A stretch of DNA of 64,000 bases from Symbiodinium natans (GCA_905221605.1 CAJNDS010000258.1:62001-126000); one strand, 5' to 3'; positions 45,654-55,174 are shown, counted from the first letter of the stretch. The notes: generated by a model from the sequence alone, not told the origin. A program made the numbers and translations.

Positions 45654-46115
45654 TCAAGAGACGACTCCAATGAGGCGGGTCGCAACCAGCCTGTGGTGAT
45701 AGGCACCAGCCGAAACCGCAATCATGGAGGACCAGCCAACCCGGCTAAAAGAGTATAAGACATCGCAGCGCTCGCCATGTCGAAGCCGGAGAAATCCAAC
45801 CCAGCTGTTGGAGCACTGTTTGACGTGTTCAATTTTGGCACGGCATGCCAAGTTCGTCTCTCGAGCCGAAAGCTCCACCACAAGCGCAGAACATGGCCAT
45901 TTTTTGGCAGCTCGGTTTGATGCTGCAAAGGCATTGCCCTCCTTGTCAGTGCCAGGCTTAGAGTTGCACACTTGGCGCGCCGCCAGCATGAATTCCAAGC
46001 TGCAATCCGCTTCTTTGGCGCCGTATGCTTCAATGGCGAGCCCCTGGACCTGGTCCTTACAGGGGTTCGGGATCGCAGAAAACCAGCCACCAATGGCCGC
46101 ACGGGTTTCCGACAT
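45654..46115 (-). CDS. Hypothetical protein
   Basis: 153 residues starting MSETRAAIGGWF, with several cysteines and no recognised motif (for example LEFMLAARQVCNSKPGTD). Just upstream the frame runs into the CGCCGCACC array, so only the part from 46,115 is considered. It may be an exon or chance. Confidence 0.25.
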   Translation of the reverse strand: MSETRAAIGGWFSAIPNPCKDQVQGLAIEAYGAKEADCSLEFMLAARQVCNSKPGTDKEGNAFAASNRAAKKWPCSALVVELSARETNLACRAKIEHVKQCSNSWVGFLRLRHGERCDVLYSFSRVGWSSMIAVSAGAYHHRLVATRLIGVVS

Positions 46116-46142
46116 TTTCCGACCCGCCTGCATCACTGGACC

Positions 46143-46445
46143 CGCTGCACGCCACGCCGCACCGCCACGGCCGCACGTCGTGCCACTCCGCCACGCCGCA
46201 CCGCCAGGCCGCACCGCCAAGCCGCATGTCGCGCCACTCCGCCGCGCCACGCTGCGCCGCACCACCACGCCACGCACTCCGCTGCGCCGCACTGCGCCGC
46301 ACTCCGCCGCACCACGTCGCGCCGCGTCGCACAAAGTCGTACCGCGACGCTGCGCCGCACTCCGCCGCGCCACACCGCGCCGCATCGCGTCGCAACGCGT
46401 CGTCCCGCGCCATGCCGCGCAGCACTCCGCCGCGCCGCGCCAAGC
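46143..46445. repeat. CGCCGCACC-type GC-rich minisatellite
   Basis: Irregular tandem words CGCCGCACC, CGCCACGCCGC and CGTCGCGC over 300 bases. It makes long Ala/Arg/His-rich frames on both strands, none treated as genes. Confidence 0.9.
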
Positions 46446-47387
46446 GCCAAATGTGTTCCAAGTGTGCCCAAAAATCTGGCATTTATGCGGCTAAAGCGCA
46501 GCCTTTTCGTTTCAAGTTCGCCCGAAATTGCTGCGTTGCACCACGCCGCGCCACCCCGCGCTCCCACTGCGTCCTCCAACCTGTGCTATATGTCCTATAT
46601 GTCCTACCTCTACTGGGCGTCTAAAGTCGAGAACCTCAGGGCTGTGTGGTTTGAAGCAGCGTGTGCCACAAGTCGTATCTTGGGTTCTTCTTTACAACAG
46701 GGCACCATGCCGGGTGCATTTAAGGAGTAATCCAAACCAAAAAATCGCGTATGGAGGATGCTTGTTGCGTCCATGCCAGGGTACCTTGTTTTTAGAAGTC
46801 GGGCTGTGAAATCCTTTCCGGGCGTATGCCAATCCAAATTCCGAATCCTACTTTTCGACCTCTTGGCTCGGTTTCAACCTTTAAGTTGAACATAATGGGG
46901 GGTGGGGTCCTTAAACGAATCTAGGGATGTCCGGGGATAAAAGGAGAATTTATGGGGTCGATTCATACTAGGAATTATGTACAAACAATTAACCATGGAG
47001 CGGCCCTCCCTTTCTCGAAGCTCCCTCATCTATCCTTACATAAGACAATGGCTTTACGTCCAGTACACAGTCCAAGCGGAGTCCGAGTAAAACTGTTGAA
47101 ATGTACCTTCAACTGCCTTTTGCATAGCCATCCGCACCCATCAGCTTTCATTCCTATGTGCTATTGAACTATTAGTTATTGGAAAGTGAAATCGAAACTA
47201 TTGGTTCTTGTTGTAGTTGCCATTCTCTTTTGCGCGCCAAAGGAAAAAACATGTGCACTGCTACACTCTACACATGGCATGCCATAGTTTCCAGTCTTAC
47301 GAAACACAGAACAACAAACATGCAAACTACTACTTTGTACTGTCTTCATGGAAAAAGAAGACTAGAAGCTAGTAGCATCGGTGTCCA

Positions 47388-47486
47388 TTTGTCTTTCCCA
47401 TCAGTCATGTCATGGAAGCAAACATGAAATTTGTACTTTATGAAGTAGCTTGGATTCTTTTGACCATGAACGATGGGAAAGACAAA
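47388..47486. repeat. Imperfect hairpin in AT-rich island
   Basis: TTTGTCTTTCCCATC at 47388-47402 is the exact reverse complement of 47472-47486, with a 69-base loop. It lies in a 750-base AT-richer patch unlike its surroundings, possibly a miniature mobile element remnant. Confidence 0.6.
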
Positions 47487-48135
47487 GGAATCTACTGCAT
47501 CATGTGGTAACTCCCATTCTCCTGTCCATCTCCATGACTAGAGGAGGTCAAAATGAAAATTACTAACCTGTAGAAGCCGCAGTCTTGCTTGCAATCGTTG
47601 TTCACTTGATGCTTCGGGAAGTTTGACAGACATTCTGCAGTCTTGTTCAGCTCCATCGGTTCAGGGATCCGGGCTAAACTTCACAGGGTTTAGGGGTGCA
47701 GGGTTAAGAGGTTTAAGGTTCAGGGTTTCGAAGACCCGCCAAAACTTTGACAGTGGCACGAACAGCGGTCTGGGCATCAGCGACACACCGAACAAAGTCT
47801 TGTGGTTCGGTAACCCAGTCTCCTTCGCCTTTTAAAGACGTCAGGAAGGACCAATAAGAACTTGTTTGTACCACTTCTGCCAGGCCCAAGATGCCGAATG
47901 GCAGCTTTCGGCAGCTGCTTTCTGCAACTTATGCAGTTCGACCTCGTGCTTCCTGCCCCTTTGGGGGAGAGATTTGCCACTTTGAGCGAACTCTTGCAGC
48001 ACTTGCTCTTCGACTGGATGCCCCAAGCAAGAGTGAAACTTAGCACCATCACAAGACGGACAGCCGGCGCTAGGCCCCTTATGGGGCAACACCCCTGGCA
48101 TTTCCTGATTGTGAAACTTGCTGCTTCTGGGGCAT

Positions 48136-49524
48136 TTAAGCGTCAGGAGCATCTCTAGAGTCGTTGGAAGCTACATACCGTTCAACATCATCTCCTGTTG
48201 CAAACCTGCAACATCTTAGAACCGTCAGAAAGAACAAATTCGCGCCCAGCATGCTGCAAAGCAATTCCGTTTCCCAAACCACGGACTCACCACATGGGCC
48301 TCTTGCGAAATACCAAGCAATTGCGGCGTAGCCAGCAACCTCCATCCAGCGAAACATTAAGAGGCAGGAATCGCCACAGGAGTCTTCTTCCTCAAGAAGT
48401 GCATAGGCAGGGACAAAATGTACCACCAACCATGTCAGAAGCTTCCGCCACTCCCCGCTTGTTCTCATACTCAATGTTTCCTTGCCTCTCTCGCTGCGTC
48501 CAACAGCACAGCAGGTTCCACAGCAACAGAGGGAGATTGCGATGGGTAAGCCGACTACCCTCGGAACCTCTGACCAAACCATTGCATACGCCAAAGCACG
48601 AGAAGCCAAATCGGTAGACAACCATAGAAACCCTATAATTTTGCCACACATGCTCTGTGTTTTCCATTTCTGAACCGTGTTGCTGGGAATAAGTTTTGGA
48701 AGCCCTTGAATAGATGCAAGAGCAAGATCTCCAAGGGAAATCGCCAAGGAGGCTATTGCCACTTGTCCATATTGACCAACAACAAAAACTACATATCCTT
48801 GCAGCAGCATTTGCGGCAAACTTTCCGCCCACTTGGTGAGTAGATCTTTGTTTTTAATGCGACTGAGTAATGCTTGCAACTTGCCATCTTCCTCATACAT
48901 TGCTTCACAAATGTCCGCAAATGATGGGCAACATAATGTAAAGACGTGCTCGCCCGTCGTCCCGTCATACTCTTCGAAGACCTCTTGGTGGCCGAGGCAA
49001 GCGCAGCAGGTTGAAAGAATTAGTATCGTCAAAGATATCGCAAACCACCAAGGATGCGGTACACAGGTTCCAGCAGGAAATCCTTCCTCTGTTGGCCTTG
49101 GCGCTTCTATATGTTGAACATCGATTGAGGTTCCTCATTTCAAAATATTAAATAGTTAAACTGTTATAATTAAGCAGCTGGAGATGAGTGGCTATGTGGT
49201 TCCTTGCATAGCGAACCATAACAAACACAATCCTCCATCTTCACGAACTGACTCACGAACAATCGAGATGGATTCACTTGATGAATGAGAAGATCCAAGA
49301 CACCTTACGGTCGTCATCCAGGTCATGTTCTGGTCTTCTGAACGGTTAGAGATGTTCAGAGAGTAAACCATGGCTTCAGCGACTTCTGGGCAAACGACAG
49401 TAACAGCTCCATCCACGGCACAAATGTATTGCAGAGTAACCCATATGTCCGTGCCCCAGTCAGCCACATTCAAGGCCAAAGACAACAACGCAGCAAACAC
49501 TGCCTGTTGTCGCAGGGAGAACAT
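48136..49524 (-). CDS. XK-related (XKR-like) membrane protein, at least two exons
   Basis: XK/XKR proteins are multi-pass plasma-membrane proteins, some acting as lipid scramblases. The N-terminal exon (49524 to about 49200) starts MFSLRQQAVFAALLSLALNV and has ADWGTDIWVTLQY, like the first helix of the family, then a loop with N-glycosylation sequons. The main exon (about 49090 to 48136) opens with a membrane segment (ISLTILILSTCCACLG) and has ESLPQMLLQGYVVF, the family's E..PQL.LQ.Y signature. At least four further hydrophobic segments follow (IIGFLWLSTDLASRALAYAM, VGLPIAISLCCCGTCC, LLTWLVVHFVPAYALL, LLCSMLGANLFFLTVL), ending in a short charged tail before TAA. The splice junction and a further upstream exon are unresolved. 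Whether it scrambles lipids cannot be said. Confidence 0.6.
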
Positions 49525-49608
49525 GGCTCACAAATTGGATGGGGCTCGAATGGCTCGGTTTGTGCATGCAAAGACAAGCTTCCCGGCGCTGACTTAATTA
49601 CATTGCGC

Positions 49609-49950
49609 TCATTGGATGTTCACTCTGACTTTCAACTTAGAGCAACGTCTGTCGCAAAGCGAGTTGCGATTGCTGGCTGTCTGTGCGGCTTGGTCCAATA
49701 GCGGCAAGATGACAAAATGAGTCACATCCCCAATGTAGCAGGTAGCATCACGTTGAGTTGCCATGAACACAATCCAGACAGCCATGCCCCTCAGAAAAAA
49801 ACACTTTACCTGGGGCTCCGCGGAATGAAAAAGGGATGTTAGTGCAATATAGCGAGCTATAGAGAATATCGCGTCTTGCCCACATCCGAACCACTCTGTG
49901 GGTGGGGCATCATACAAAGCTGCCAAGCTCGAAACCCAAATCACACACAC
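49609..49950 (-). CDS. Possible membrane-protein exon upstream of the XK-like gene
   Basis: 113 codons with hydrophobic segments (FFLRGMAVWIVFMAT, THFVILPLLDQAA) and WFGCGQDAIFSIARYIALTS. It may be a 5' exon of the XK-like gene or the end of a separate membrane protein. Confidence 0.3.
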   Translation of the reverse strand: MCVIWVSSLAALYDAPPTEWFGCGQDAIFSIARYIALTSLFHSAEPQVKCFFLRGMAVWIVFMATQRDATCYIGDVTHFVILPLLDQAAQTASNRNSLCDRRCSKLKVRVNIQ

Positions 49951-50075
49951 TCACACTCACACACACGCACGCACGCACACAAACATCGAAGCTACACAAA
50001 CAAATGCATTCACAAACAAACACGCAAGCTCTTCACACGCACACAGAAACACGCACAAACAGACACTGCAGACGA
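49941..50075. repeat. CA-rich microsatellite
   Basis: CACACACTCACACTCACACA, followed by irregular ACAAACA words. Confidence 0.85.
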
Positions 50076-52440
50076 AAAAACTGCCGAAACTCTCAAAATT
50101 CTAACTTAGAGAGCCCCAACATTCCGACTCAGCCCGACGCAAACGAAATTACTCGACAACGCCACGTAATACTAAACGATCGTCAACACAAACCACCTGC
50201 TTTGCTGCGCCCAAGACTGTGGTCGTTTTTGCACCTACGTCCAAGGTTTTGCGCCGCTCTCAATAGCAGGCGTTTGCTTGTTTGTTTTTTTTGCACCTTA
50301 CGGTAGGATCTGTTTGAAGAGTGCCACCCCGCTGCGTCTCGTAAACCTAGGATGTTGCTGATTTAGCAGGTGTTCAGCCATGAACGAAGCCGTCTTCAGC
50401 TCCTTATGGCATGCTCGCTGCACTCTGAAAGAACAATTTGTTGCTTGTCAACAATGGCACTTGCGCAAGGCTGGGCATTGCTTCCAGCCAGTACCATCGG
50501 GAACGCACGCATGTGAAAGATCAGTCACTGAGTGCGCAATCCGTTCAGTACCTAGGTGAAATAGCCCCCGCTGCGCGATGTCTGACTTTACCACAATATT
50601 CCCGCACCTTACAGAGATCGCTGCACAGGCGACTTTCGACGCAATTCCCCTTAGACGACACACACAGAACACTGCACGGACGGTGCCCGACTTTCTGCTG
50701 CAATTTCCTTTAGAACAGCTTAGGCATAAAGTCTAGTGCCCAATGGCCAACTTTACAATACACTTCTCCTTAGAATGGCGTAAAGTCCAACGCGTCTGAA
50801 AGAAAAGGTTTTAAAAAGTTTTCTTTGCACATTTACGATTTCCAGCGTTCTAAGGGGAACTGGAAAGCACAAAAGCAAGGACCTTTCCCAGATTCCGGTC
50901 AACCTTGGCAGAAAATCCATTGGGGTCCTATGTGCGCATTGAGATGAAAACGTGGCACGTCCTGGGACACCGCCAGTGGCAGCACTTTGATTCATGACAA
51001 GAGCATAGGTTTTGCAAGGTGTTCGAACCCTGGGTTCGAACTCCTGGGGGGGGAGTTGGGGGGGGGAACATATAACATATAACTCTCGAACTTAGGTTGA
51101 ACCCAGGGTTCGAACTCTTGGAACCCTAGATTCAACCTAGGGTTCGAACACTAGAACCCTAGGTTAACTAACCCAGGATTCGAACACAGAGTTCCCGAAC
51201 CCAGGGTTCGAATATTAGAACTCCAGGTTAACCAGGGTTCGAACACTGGAACCCTAGGTTAAGCAGGGTTCGAACATAGAGTTCCCGAACCCGGGTTCGA
51301 ATGTTAGAACTCCAGGTTAACCCAGGGTTCGAACACTGGAACCCTAGGTGAACCCAGGGTTCGAACAGAGAGTTCCCGAACCCAGGGTTCGAATATTAGA
51401 ACTCGAGGCCAACCCAGGGTTCGAACACGAACACAGAGTTTCCGAACCTGGGTTCGAATATTAGAACTCTCGGTTAACTCAGGGTTCGAACACCTCCCCC
51501 GAATACAAAGCCGGGCCTCCCCCGAACCCCAGGTTAATCCAGGGTTCGAACATCGAGTTTCCGAACCCAAGGTTCGAATGTTGGAACTCTAGGTTAACCC
51601 AGGGTTCGAACACCTCCCCAGAGACGACATCACGAAGCCCGGAAACCACATGACGAAGCCGGGCCTCCCCCGAATACTAAATTACGAAGCCGGAACTCTC
51701 CCACATTGGAACTAGGTTAATCCAGGGTTCGAACATAGAGTTTCCAAACCTCTCTTCTCTCTTGTACAGGCTTTGCAGGAAGACAAGGAACAAAGAGGGT
51801 GAATTGGGTGGAATTTAGAATAAGTCTTCTCTCCTCTAATAGAAACAAGAGGGGTGGAATGTAAAAAAACCTTCTCTCTTCTGGAATTTTAAATGATTAA
51901 AAATACCTGCTCACTTAATGTGAAAAACGCAGAGCTCTTTTTCACTCCACGCTTGAGCCAAAACACACAAGGTGTTCGGCAAGGCTCTCGCAGAGTCAGC
52001 GCAGCTTCACTTTCGTGAATTCCATCTCAACTTTGTTAAACAAAGGAGGAACACATGCAAACGTCCTAATGCTTCTCAGGACTTCAGTGCTTCAGCAAAA
52101 CAAACACAAACACGCCAGTGCACAGCCACTCTGCTCGAACCTTAGTACGACGACACGAGCGAAGCGAGGGTCGGCGGTCAAGGTCTGAAGAGCAAACTCA
52201 GAGCAACACGCACTTCTTCAAGGATGCCCTACAGCATCTCCAGTGCTTCTCTGCTCATCATGCACACTTCAAGCAACTCTAAACAAGCTCAAAGCAAGCT
52301 CAAACCATGCCATGCCAATGTCTGTTCTTGCCAAAACACACAAAAGGTTCCAAACGTAGTTTCACACTCATGCAGAGCAAACTCATGGTTCATCCCACAT
52401 GTGCAAGACGTCATGTCAACTGTAAGGGCACTCACAAGGA
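49951..52440. other. Gene-free stretch rich in repeats
   Basis: No coding region was recognised. From left to right: a CA-rich tract, a degenerate 55-59 base repeat (50570-50790, words like CGACTTT...CAATTCCCCTTAGA), the TTCGAA array, and a purine-rich stretch (51.77-51.9 kb) with CTTGAGCCAAAA at 51953-51964. Transcription changes from minus to plus strand across this interval. Confidence 0.6.
51021..51750. repeat. Minisatellite of CCAGGGTTCGAACA units
   Basis: More than twenty copies of GGGTTCGAA or its complement, alternating with GGAACCCTAGGTTAA and AGAGTTCCCGAACC words. Spacing is about 30-50 bases, becoming irregular at the right end. Confidence 0.9.
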
Positions 52441-52530
52441 AGTCAAAAACTTTCTCACCAAGCGCGGGGGCGTGAGCAGAGCTCAGTCAACATGTCAGAT
52501 TAATTAAACATGCAAGCCGGAGGTGAGACG
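52441..52530 (+). repeat. Duplicated leader segment, copy 1
   Basis: Begins AGTCAAAAACTTTCTCACCA, passes through GGGGGCGTGAGCAGAGCT and TTAATTAAACATGCAAG, and ends in the start of a short plus-strand reading frame. It aligns with 52786-52880. Confidence 0.8.
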
Positions 52531-52781
52531 GACGTGGTACCGGCTCCGGTCCGAAGTCCTTGGGACGCCCATGCCCAGGGGCAGGGACTGTGAAGAATGT
52601 GAGGTTTTCCAGACGTACCCACGCCTACTGGCAGGGAAATGACCCCGTCTTGAGTGGCGGTACTCTCCAACCTTGCAGGGCTTTTGGTTCCCCCAAGCAC
52701 CCTTTTAACCGCGCAGCCGTCCAGGGTTTTTGGTTTGGCGACCCATCAGACGAGGGCTTTAGTATGCCCTCAGCCTTGTAG
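52509..52781 (+). pseudogene. Short frameshifted reading frame, unknown product
   Basis: An ATG after TTAATTAAAC begins MQAGGETDVV and stops after 27 codons. A second open frame from 52560 continues plausibly (VRFSRRTHAYWQGNDPVLS) to a TAG at 52781. The change of frame near 52590 suggests a frame break. The start context is shared with the next frame at 52861. Confidence 0.35.
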
Positions 52782-52785
52782 TCAA

Positions 52786-52880
52786 AGTCAAAAACTTTCT
52801 CACCAGGCGCGCGAAGGCGTGAGCTTAGCAAGCTAGCTCCACGAGTCAAATTAATTAAGCATGCAAGTTGGTGTGAAACG
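52786..52880 (+). repeat. Duplicated leader segment, copy 2
   Basis: Second copy of 52441-52530, with the same AGTCAAAAACTTTCTCACCA start and TTAATTAAGCATGCAAG end. It places an ATG in the same position relative to the repeat. Confidence 0.8.
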
Positions 52881-53097
52881 CCGGGACAACCTGTTCGGGA
52901 ACACGCAGTTCGTTGCGGCCTTCCCCGTGGAGCGTGTGCCCAAGCATCCTTTGAGCGGCATCTCAACACGCTCGGGCGACCTGTGCCGCTTCAGCTTCAG
53001 CAACATGGAGGCGGACCGCGCGGACCAGTGTTTTGTGCACATGCTCAGCTACAATTTGTGCACTTTGAGCTCGGCGGGCGTGTCGAGCCTCGACTGA
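52861..53097 (+). CDS. Small intronless protein, possibly virus-derived
   Basis: 78 residues starting MQVGVKRRDNLFGNTQFVAA and ending LCTLSSAGVSSLD before TGA TAA. GC-rich third positions, no introns, and the reading frame is preceded by the duplicated leader. The end has the look of a capsid-type C-terminus, but I cannot assign it to a family. The stop is followed at once by TAAAACA, the same junction word as before the next two starts. Confidence 0.45.
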   Translation: MQVGVKRRDNLFGNTQFVAAFPVERVPKHPLSGISTRSGDLCRFSFSNMEADRADQCFVHMLSYNLCTLSSAGVSSLD

Positions 53098-53163
53098 TAA
53101 AACAGGTAAAAACAGTGTTTGTATGTGCATTTTTGCTCATTTTGGCGCCACGTCAGGTAAAAC

Positions 53164-53241
53164 ATGAGTCTTTTCTACCAGCTCGTGACGGTCTCAGGAG
53201 CTGCGGTCCTGCGGTCAGTTCCCTCGACTAGTAAAACATGA
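53164..53241 (+). CDS. Short upstream reading frame overlapping the fibre-like gene
   Basis: 25 codons starting MSLFYQLVTVSGAAV. Its TGA overlaps the ATG of the next gene (ATGA). The TAAAACATGAGTCTNTT start context is nearly identical to that of the larger gene, so this looks like a truncated copy of a gene start. Confidence 0.35.
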   Translation: MSLFYQLVTVSGAAVLRSVPSTSKT

Positions 53242-54371
53242 GTCTATTTGAGTCGACCATCACCGGGAACATCCTGAACGATGGCCAGACCCCCATCACC
53301 ACCATCGAGATGCAGGGGATCTCTGCAGGCCAGCTGGCCACGGTCCTCACGGCCTACACCCCCCTGACCGACACCGCAGCCAACACCGCCTCCATCGGCA
53401 CCAACTCGGCCGCCGTGGCAGCGCTACAAACGCAGGTGGCCGCCATCCCACCGCCTCCTGACCTCGCACCCTATGCGCTGGCCGCCGATTTGGCAGCCAC
53501 CGAGGGCCTCATCGCTGCCAACGCTTCCAGCATCACCAGCCTGAGCACCAGCCTCACTACGGGGCTGGCGGGGAAGGCGAACCAAAGCGCACTCGACGCG
53601 CTGCAGCTGGACGTGAACTCCAATCCGGCCAACGCTTCCATGAGCAGCGCAATCACCAGCGCCGACAATGCAGTGCTCGCGCAGGTCGCAGCCACGTATG
53701 GGCTGAAGAGCACGCAGGACCAGCTGGCCCTCGACGTGGCGGCCCGGCAAACAGCCGCGGACGTCGACCAGAAAATAGCGACGGCTCTTGTGGACCGGCC
53801 CACAACTACCGACCTCAGCAGCACAGTGGCCCTGCGCACCACGCCCGCGGATGTCTCGCAGCTCATCGCTACAGCCCTGCTTCCTTTCGTGCAGCAGGCG
53901 GCCCTGGACGCAGCCCTGGCCATCCGAGACGGGAGGCTCGACGCCGCCGAGGCGGCCCTGGCGGTGCTGCAAGCCGCGGGCTTCCAGTCGGCTGCCGACG
54001 TGGCTGCAGCTCTTGCCACCGCACTCGCAGGGTACACGGACACCGCGGGGCTCAGCGCACTGCTGGCCGTGCGAGATGCGCGCCTGGATGGGCACGACGC
54101 GGAGATCCTGGCGCTGCAAGGTGCGGGGCCCTTTGCGATGGCGGCCGAGCTGTCGGCTTCCGAAACAAGTCTGCAGAGCGCCATCGACGCGCTCAACTCG
54201 GCGCTGGCCGCGCTCACCACCGGCGGGGGCACGAACCTCGCCAACGCCCAGGCATGGCCCGGGCAGACGACCTGGGACCTCCTCGTGGGCACCAACACCA
54301 TCCGCAACTGGCACTTCAACGCTCCCCTGAGCATTACCCTCGAGAACGACAACTTCACGCTGAGCCGCTGA
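53238..54371 (+). CDS. Phage/virus tail-fibre-like protein, interrupted
   Basis: 377 residues, intronless, rich in Ala, Leu, Asp and Thr, starting MSLFESTITGNILND. It has repeating helical segments such as TTPADVSQLIATALL, YTDTAGLSALLAVRDARLD and LATALAGYTDTAG, the (D)xYTxxEVxxLL style of phage and large-virus fibre or adhesin stalks. No catalytic motif is present, so a structural or adhesion role is inferred. The frame stops at 54,371, but the adjacent frame continues the same pattern (DAYTQGEVNALLAPLASESW) to 54,466, which suggests a one-base frame break near 54,360. A mobile element follows from 54,469, and matching text resumes at 63,914. High GC content, no introns and plus orientation set it apart from the host genes. 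The antisense strand is also open; I treat that as a shadow. Confidence 0.6.
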   Translation: MSLFESTITGNILNDGQTPITTIEMQGISAGQLATVLTAYTPLTDTAANTASIGTNSAAVAALQTQVAAIPPPPDLAPYALAADLAATEGLIAANASSITSLSTSLTTGLAGKANQSALDALQLDVNSNPANASMSSAITSADNAVLAQVAATYGLKSTQDQLALDVAARQTAADVDQKIATALVDRPTTTDLSSTVALRTTPADVSQLIATALLPFVQQAALDAALAIRDGRLDAAEAALAVLQAAGFQSAADVAAALATALAGYTDTAGLSALLAVRDARLDGHDAEILALQGAGPFAMAAELSASETSLQSAIDALNSALAALTTGGGTNLANAQAWPGQTTWDLLVGTNTIRNWHFNAPLSITLENDNFTLSR

Positions 54372-54469
54372 GCCTGGCCTGCGATGCGTACACGCAGGGA
54401 GAGGTCAACGCCCTGCTGGCCCCCCTGGCTAGCGAGTCCTGGGTGCTGGCCACCCTCGGATCCTATTAG
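54359..54469 (+). pseudogene. Out-of-frame continuation of the fibre-like gene
   Basis: LSLACDAYTQGEVNALLAPL continues in the next frame to LATLGSY, then TAG. The TAG is made only by the first G of the inserted element. The match of style with the preceding frame indicates one original gene. Confidence 0.55.
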
Positions 54470-54654
54470 TTCACAGCTAGTTCAAGCCACACTACCAAAG
54501 CCACTACCGAGCCCTAAAAAGTCCCGGCCAGAAAGCACCTACCCTAAGCACACGCTCTCTCCTTTTTTGACTTTGCCGGAAATGCAGCTCAGAGTACGAA
54601 GCACAAAGCAAGCAATCGAATTGCGGCAAAGCTGAGTAGACAAAGCTTACCACC
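54469..54654 (+). repeat. Left terminal repeat, copy 1 (186 bp)
   Basis: Matches 55175-55360 with one visible difference (CACGCTCTCTCC against CACGCCCTCTCC). The preceding base differs, which fixes the left end at GTTCAC. Confidence 0.9.
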
Positions 54655-55046
54655 GTGCAAGCGAATGAATTGTATCAAAGCAGAGAACCTGAGTGAGCCA
54701 TGACGAGAAAACACAGGAGCAAAACAGAACAGATCTTGACCAAGGCAAGAAAAAGAGCTCGTGGATTCTCGTGAAACGAGGCTGGCTCCAATCGCTTAAA
54801 AGATGAGCGCGCCTTTGGGTTGACATGGCTAGTAGCTCGCAAGCCTGCTGTCCTAAAGCAAAAAGGGAGCACAACCGCTAGACGGTAGCAAAAGAGCTAG
54901 CACAGCCGTTTAGAGGACGGGGCCCCTCTGGGCAGACCCGGCAGACAGCTTGCGAGTATGGTACACGTCTCAAAGTAGAAGCAAGCACTGCTGTGAAACA
55001 AGTGCAGATGAAGGAATGAATCCTCATAATGGGAGTGGTGGGTGGG

Positions 55047-55174
55047 ACAATAAAAGCGAAGCTACTAAGCGACGCAATGGAAACTGCAAGAATTCGGTGT
55101 GTGGCTTGAACCAAAAGCAACAAAGTACGGTGATCTTTCACAACAGTAAACAGACATAAGTAAACACATGAACC
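55047..55174 (+). repeat. Right terminal repeat, copy 1 (128 bp)
   Basis: Matches 63786-63913 with one visible difference (GACATAAG against GACATGAG). It is followed directly by the left end of the next element without spacer bases. Confidence 0.9.

Larger units (their letters stand above)
45190..48135. other. Region between sulfatase and XK-like genes
   Basis: Contains a GC-rich CGCCGCACC array (46143-46445), one uncharacterised minus-strand frame (45654-46115), and an AT-richer island from about 46.86 to 47.6 kb with a 15-base inverted repeat. No known gene was recognised. Confidence 0.5.
54469..55174. mobile_element. Short (706 bp) internally deleted copy of the element
   Basis: Begins GTTCACAGCTAGTTCAAGCC and ends AGTAAACACATGAACC once the single A/G difference is allowed. 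Its first 186 bases and last 128 bases match the ends of the adjacent 8.7 kb element with one mismatch each. The middle has no recognised gene and did not obviously match the long copy, so it is either a deletion derivative with diverged middle or a different family member with the same ends. Confidence 0.75.

Noticed and set aside
45724-46730. Long Arg/His/Pro frames on both strands
   Set aside because: Caused by the CGCCGCACC minisatellite.
53424-54358. Two antisense frames of about 295 residues opposite the fibre-like gene
   Set aside because: Products of the GC-rich codon use of the plus-strand gene; Ser/Ala/Arg-rich with no motif.
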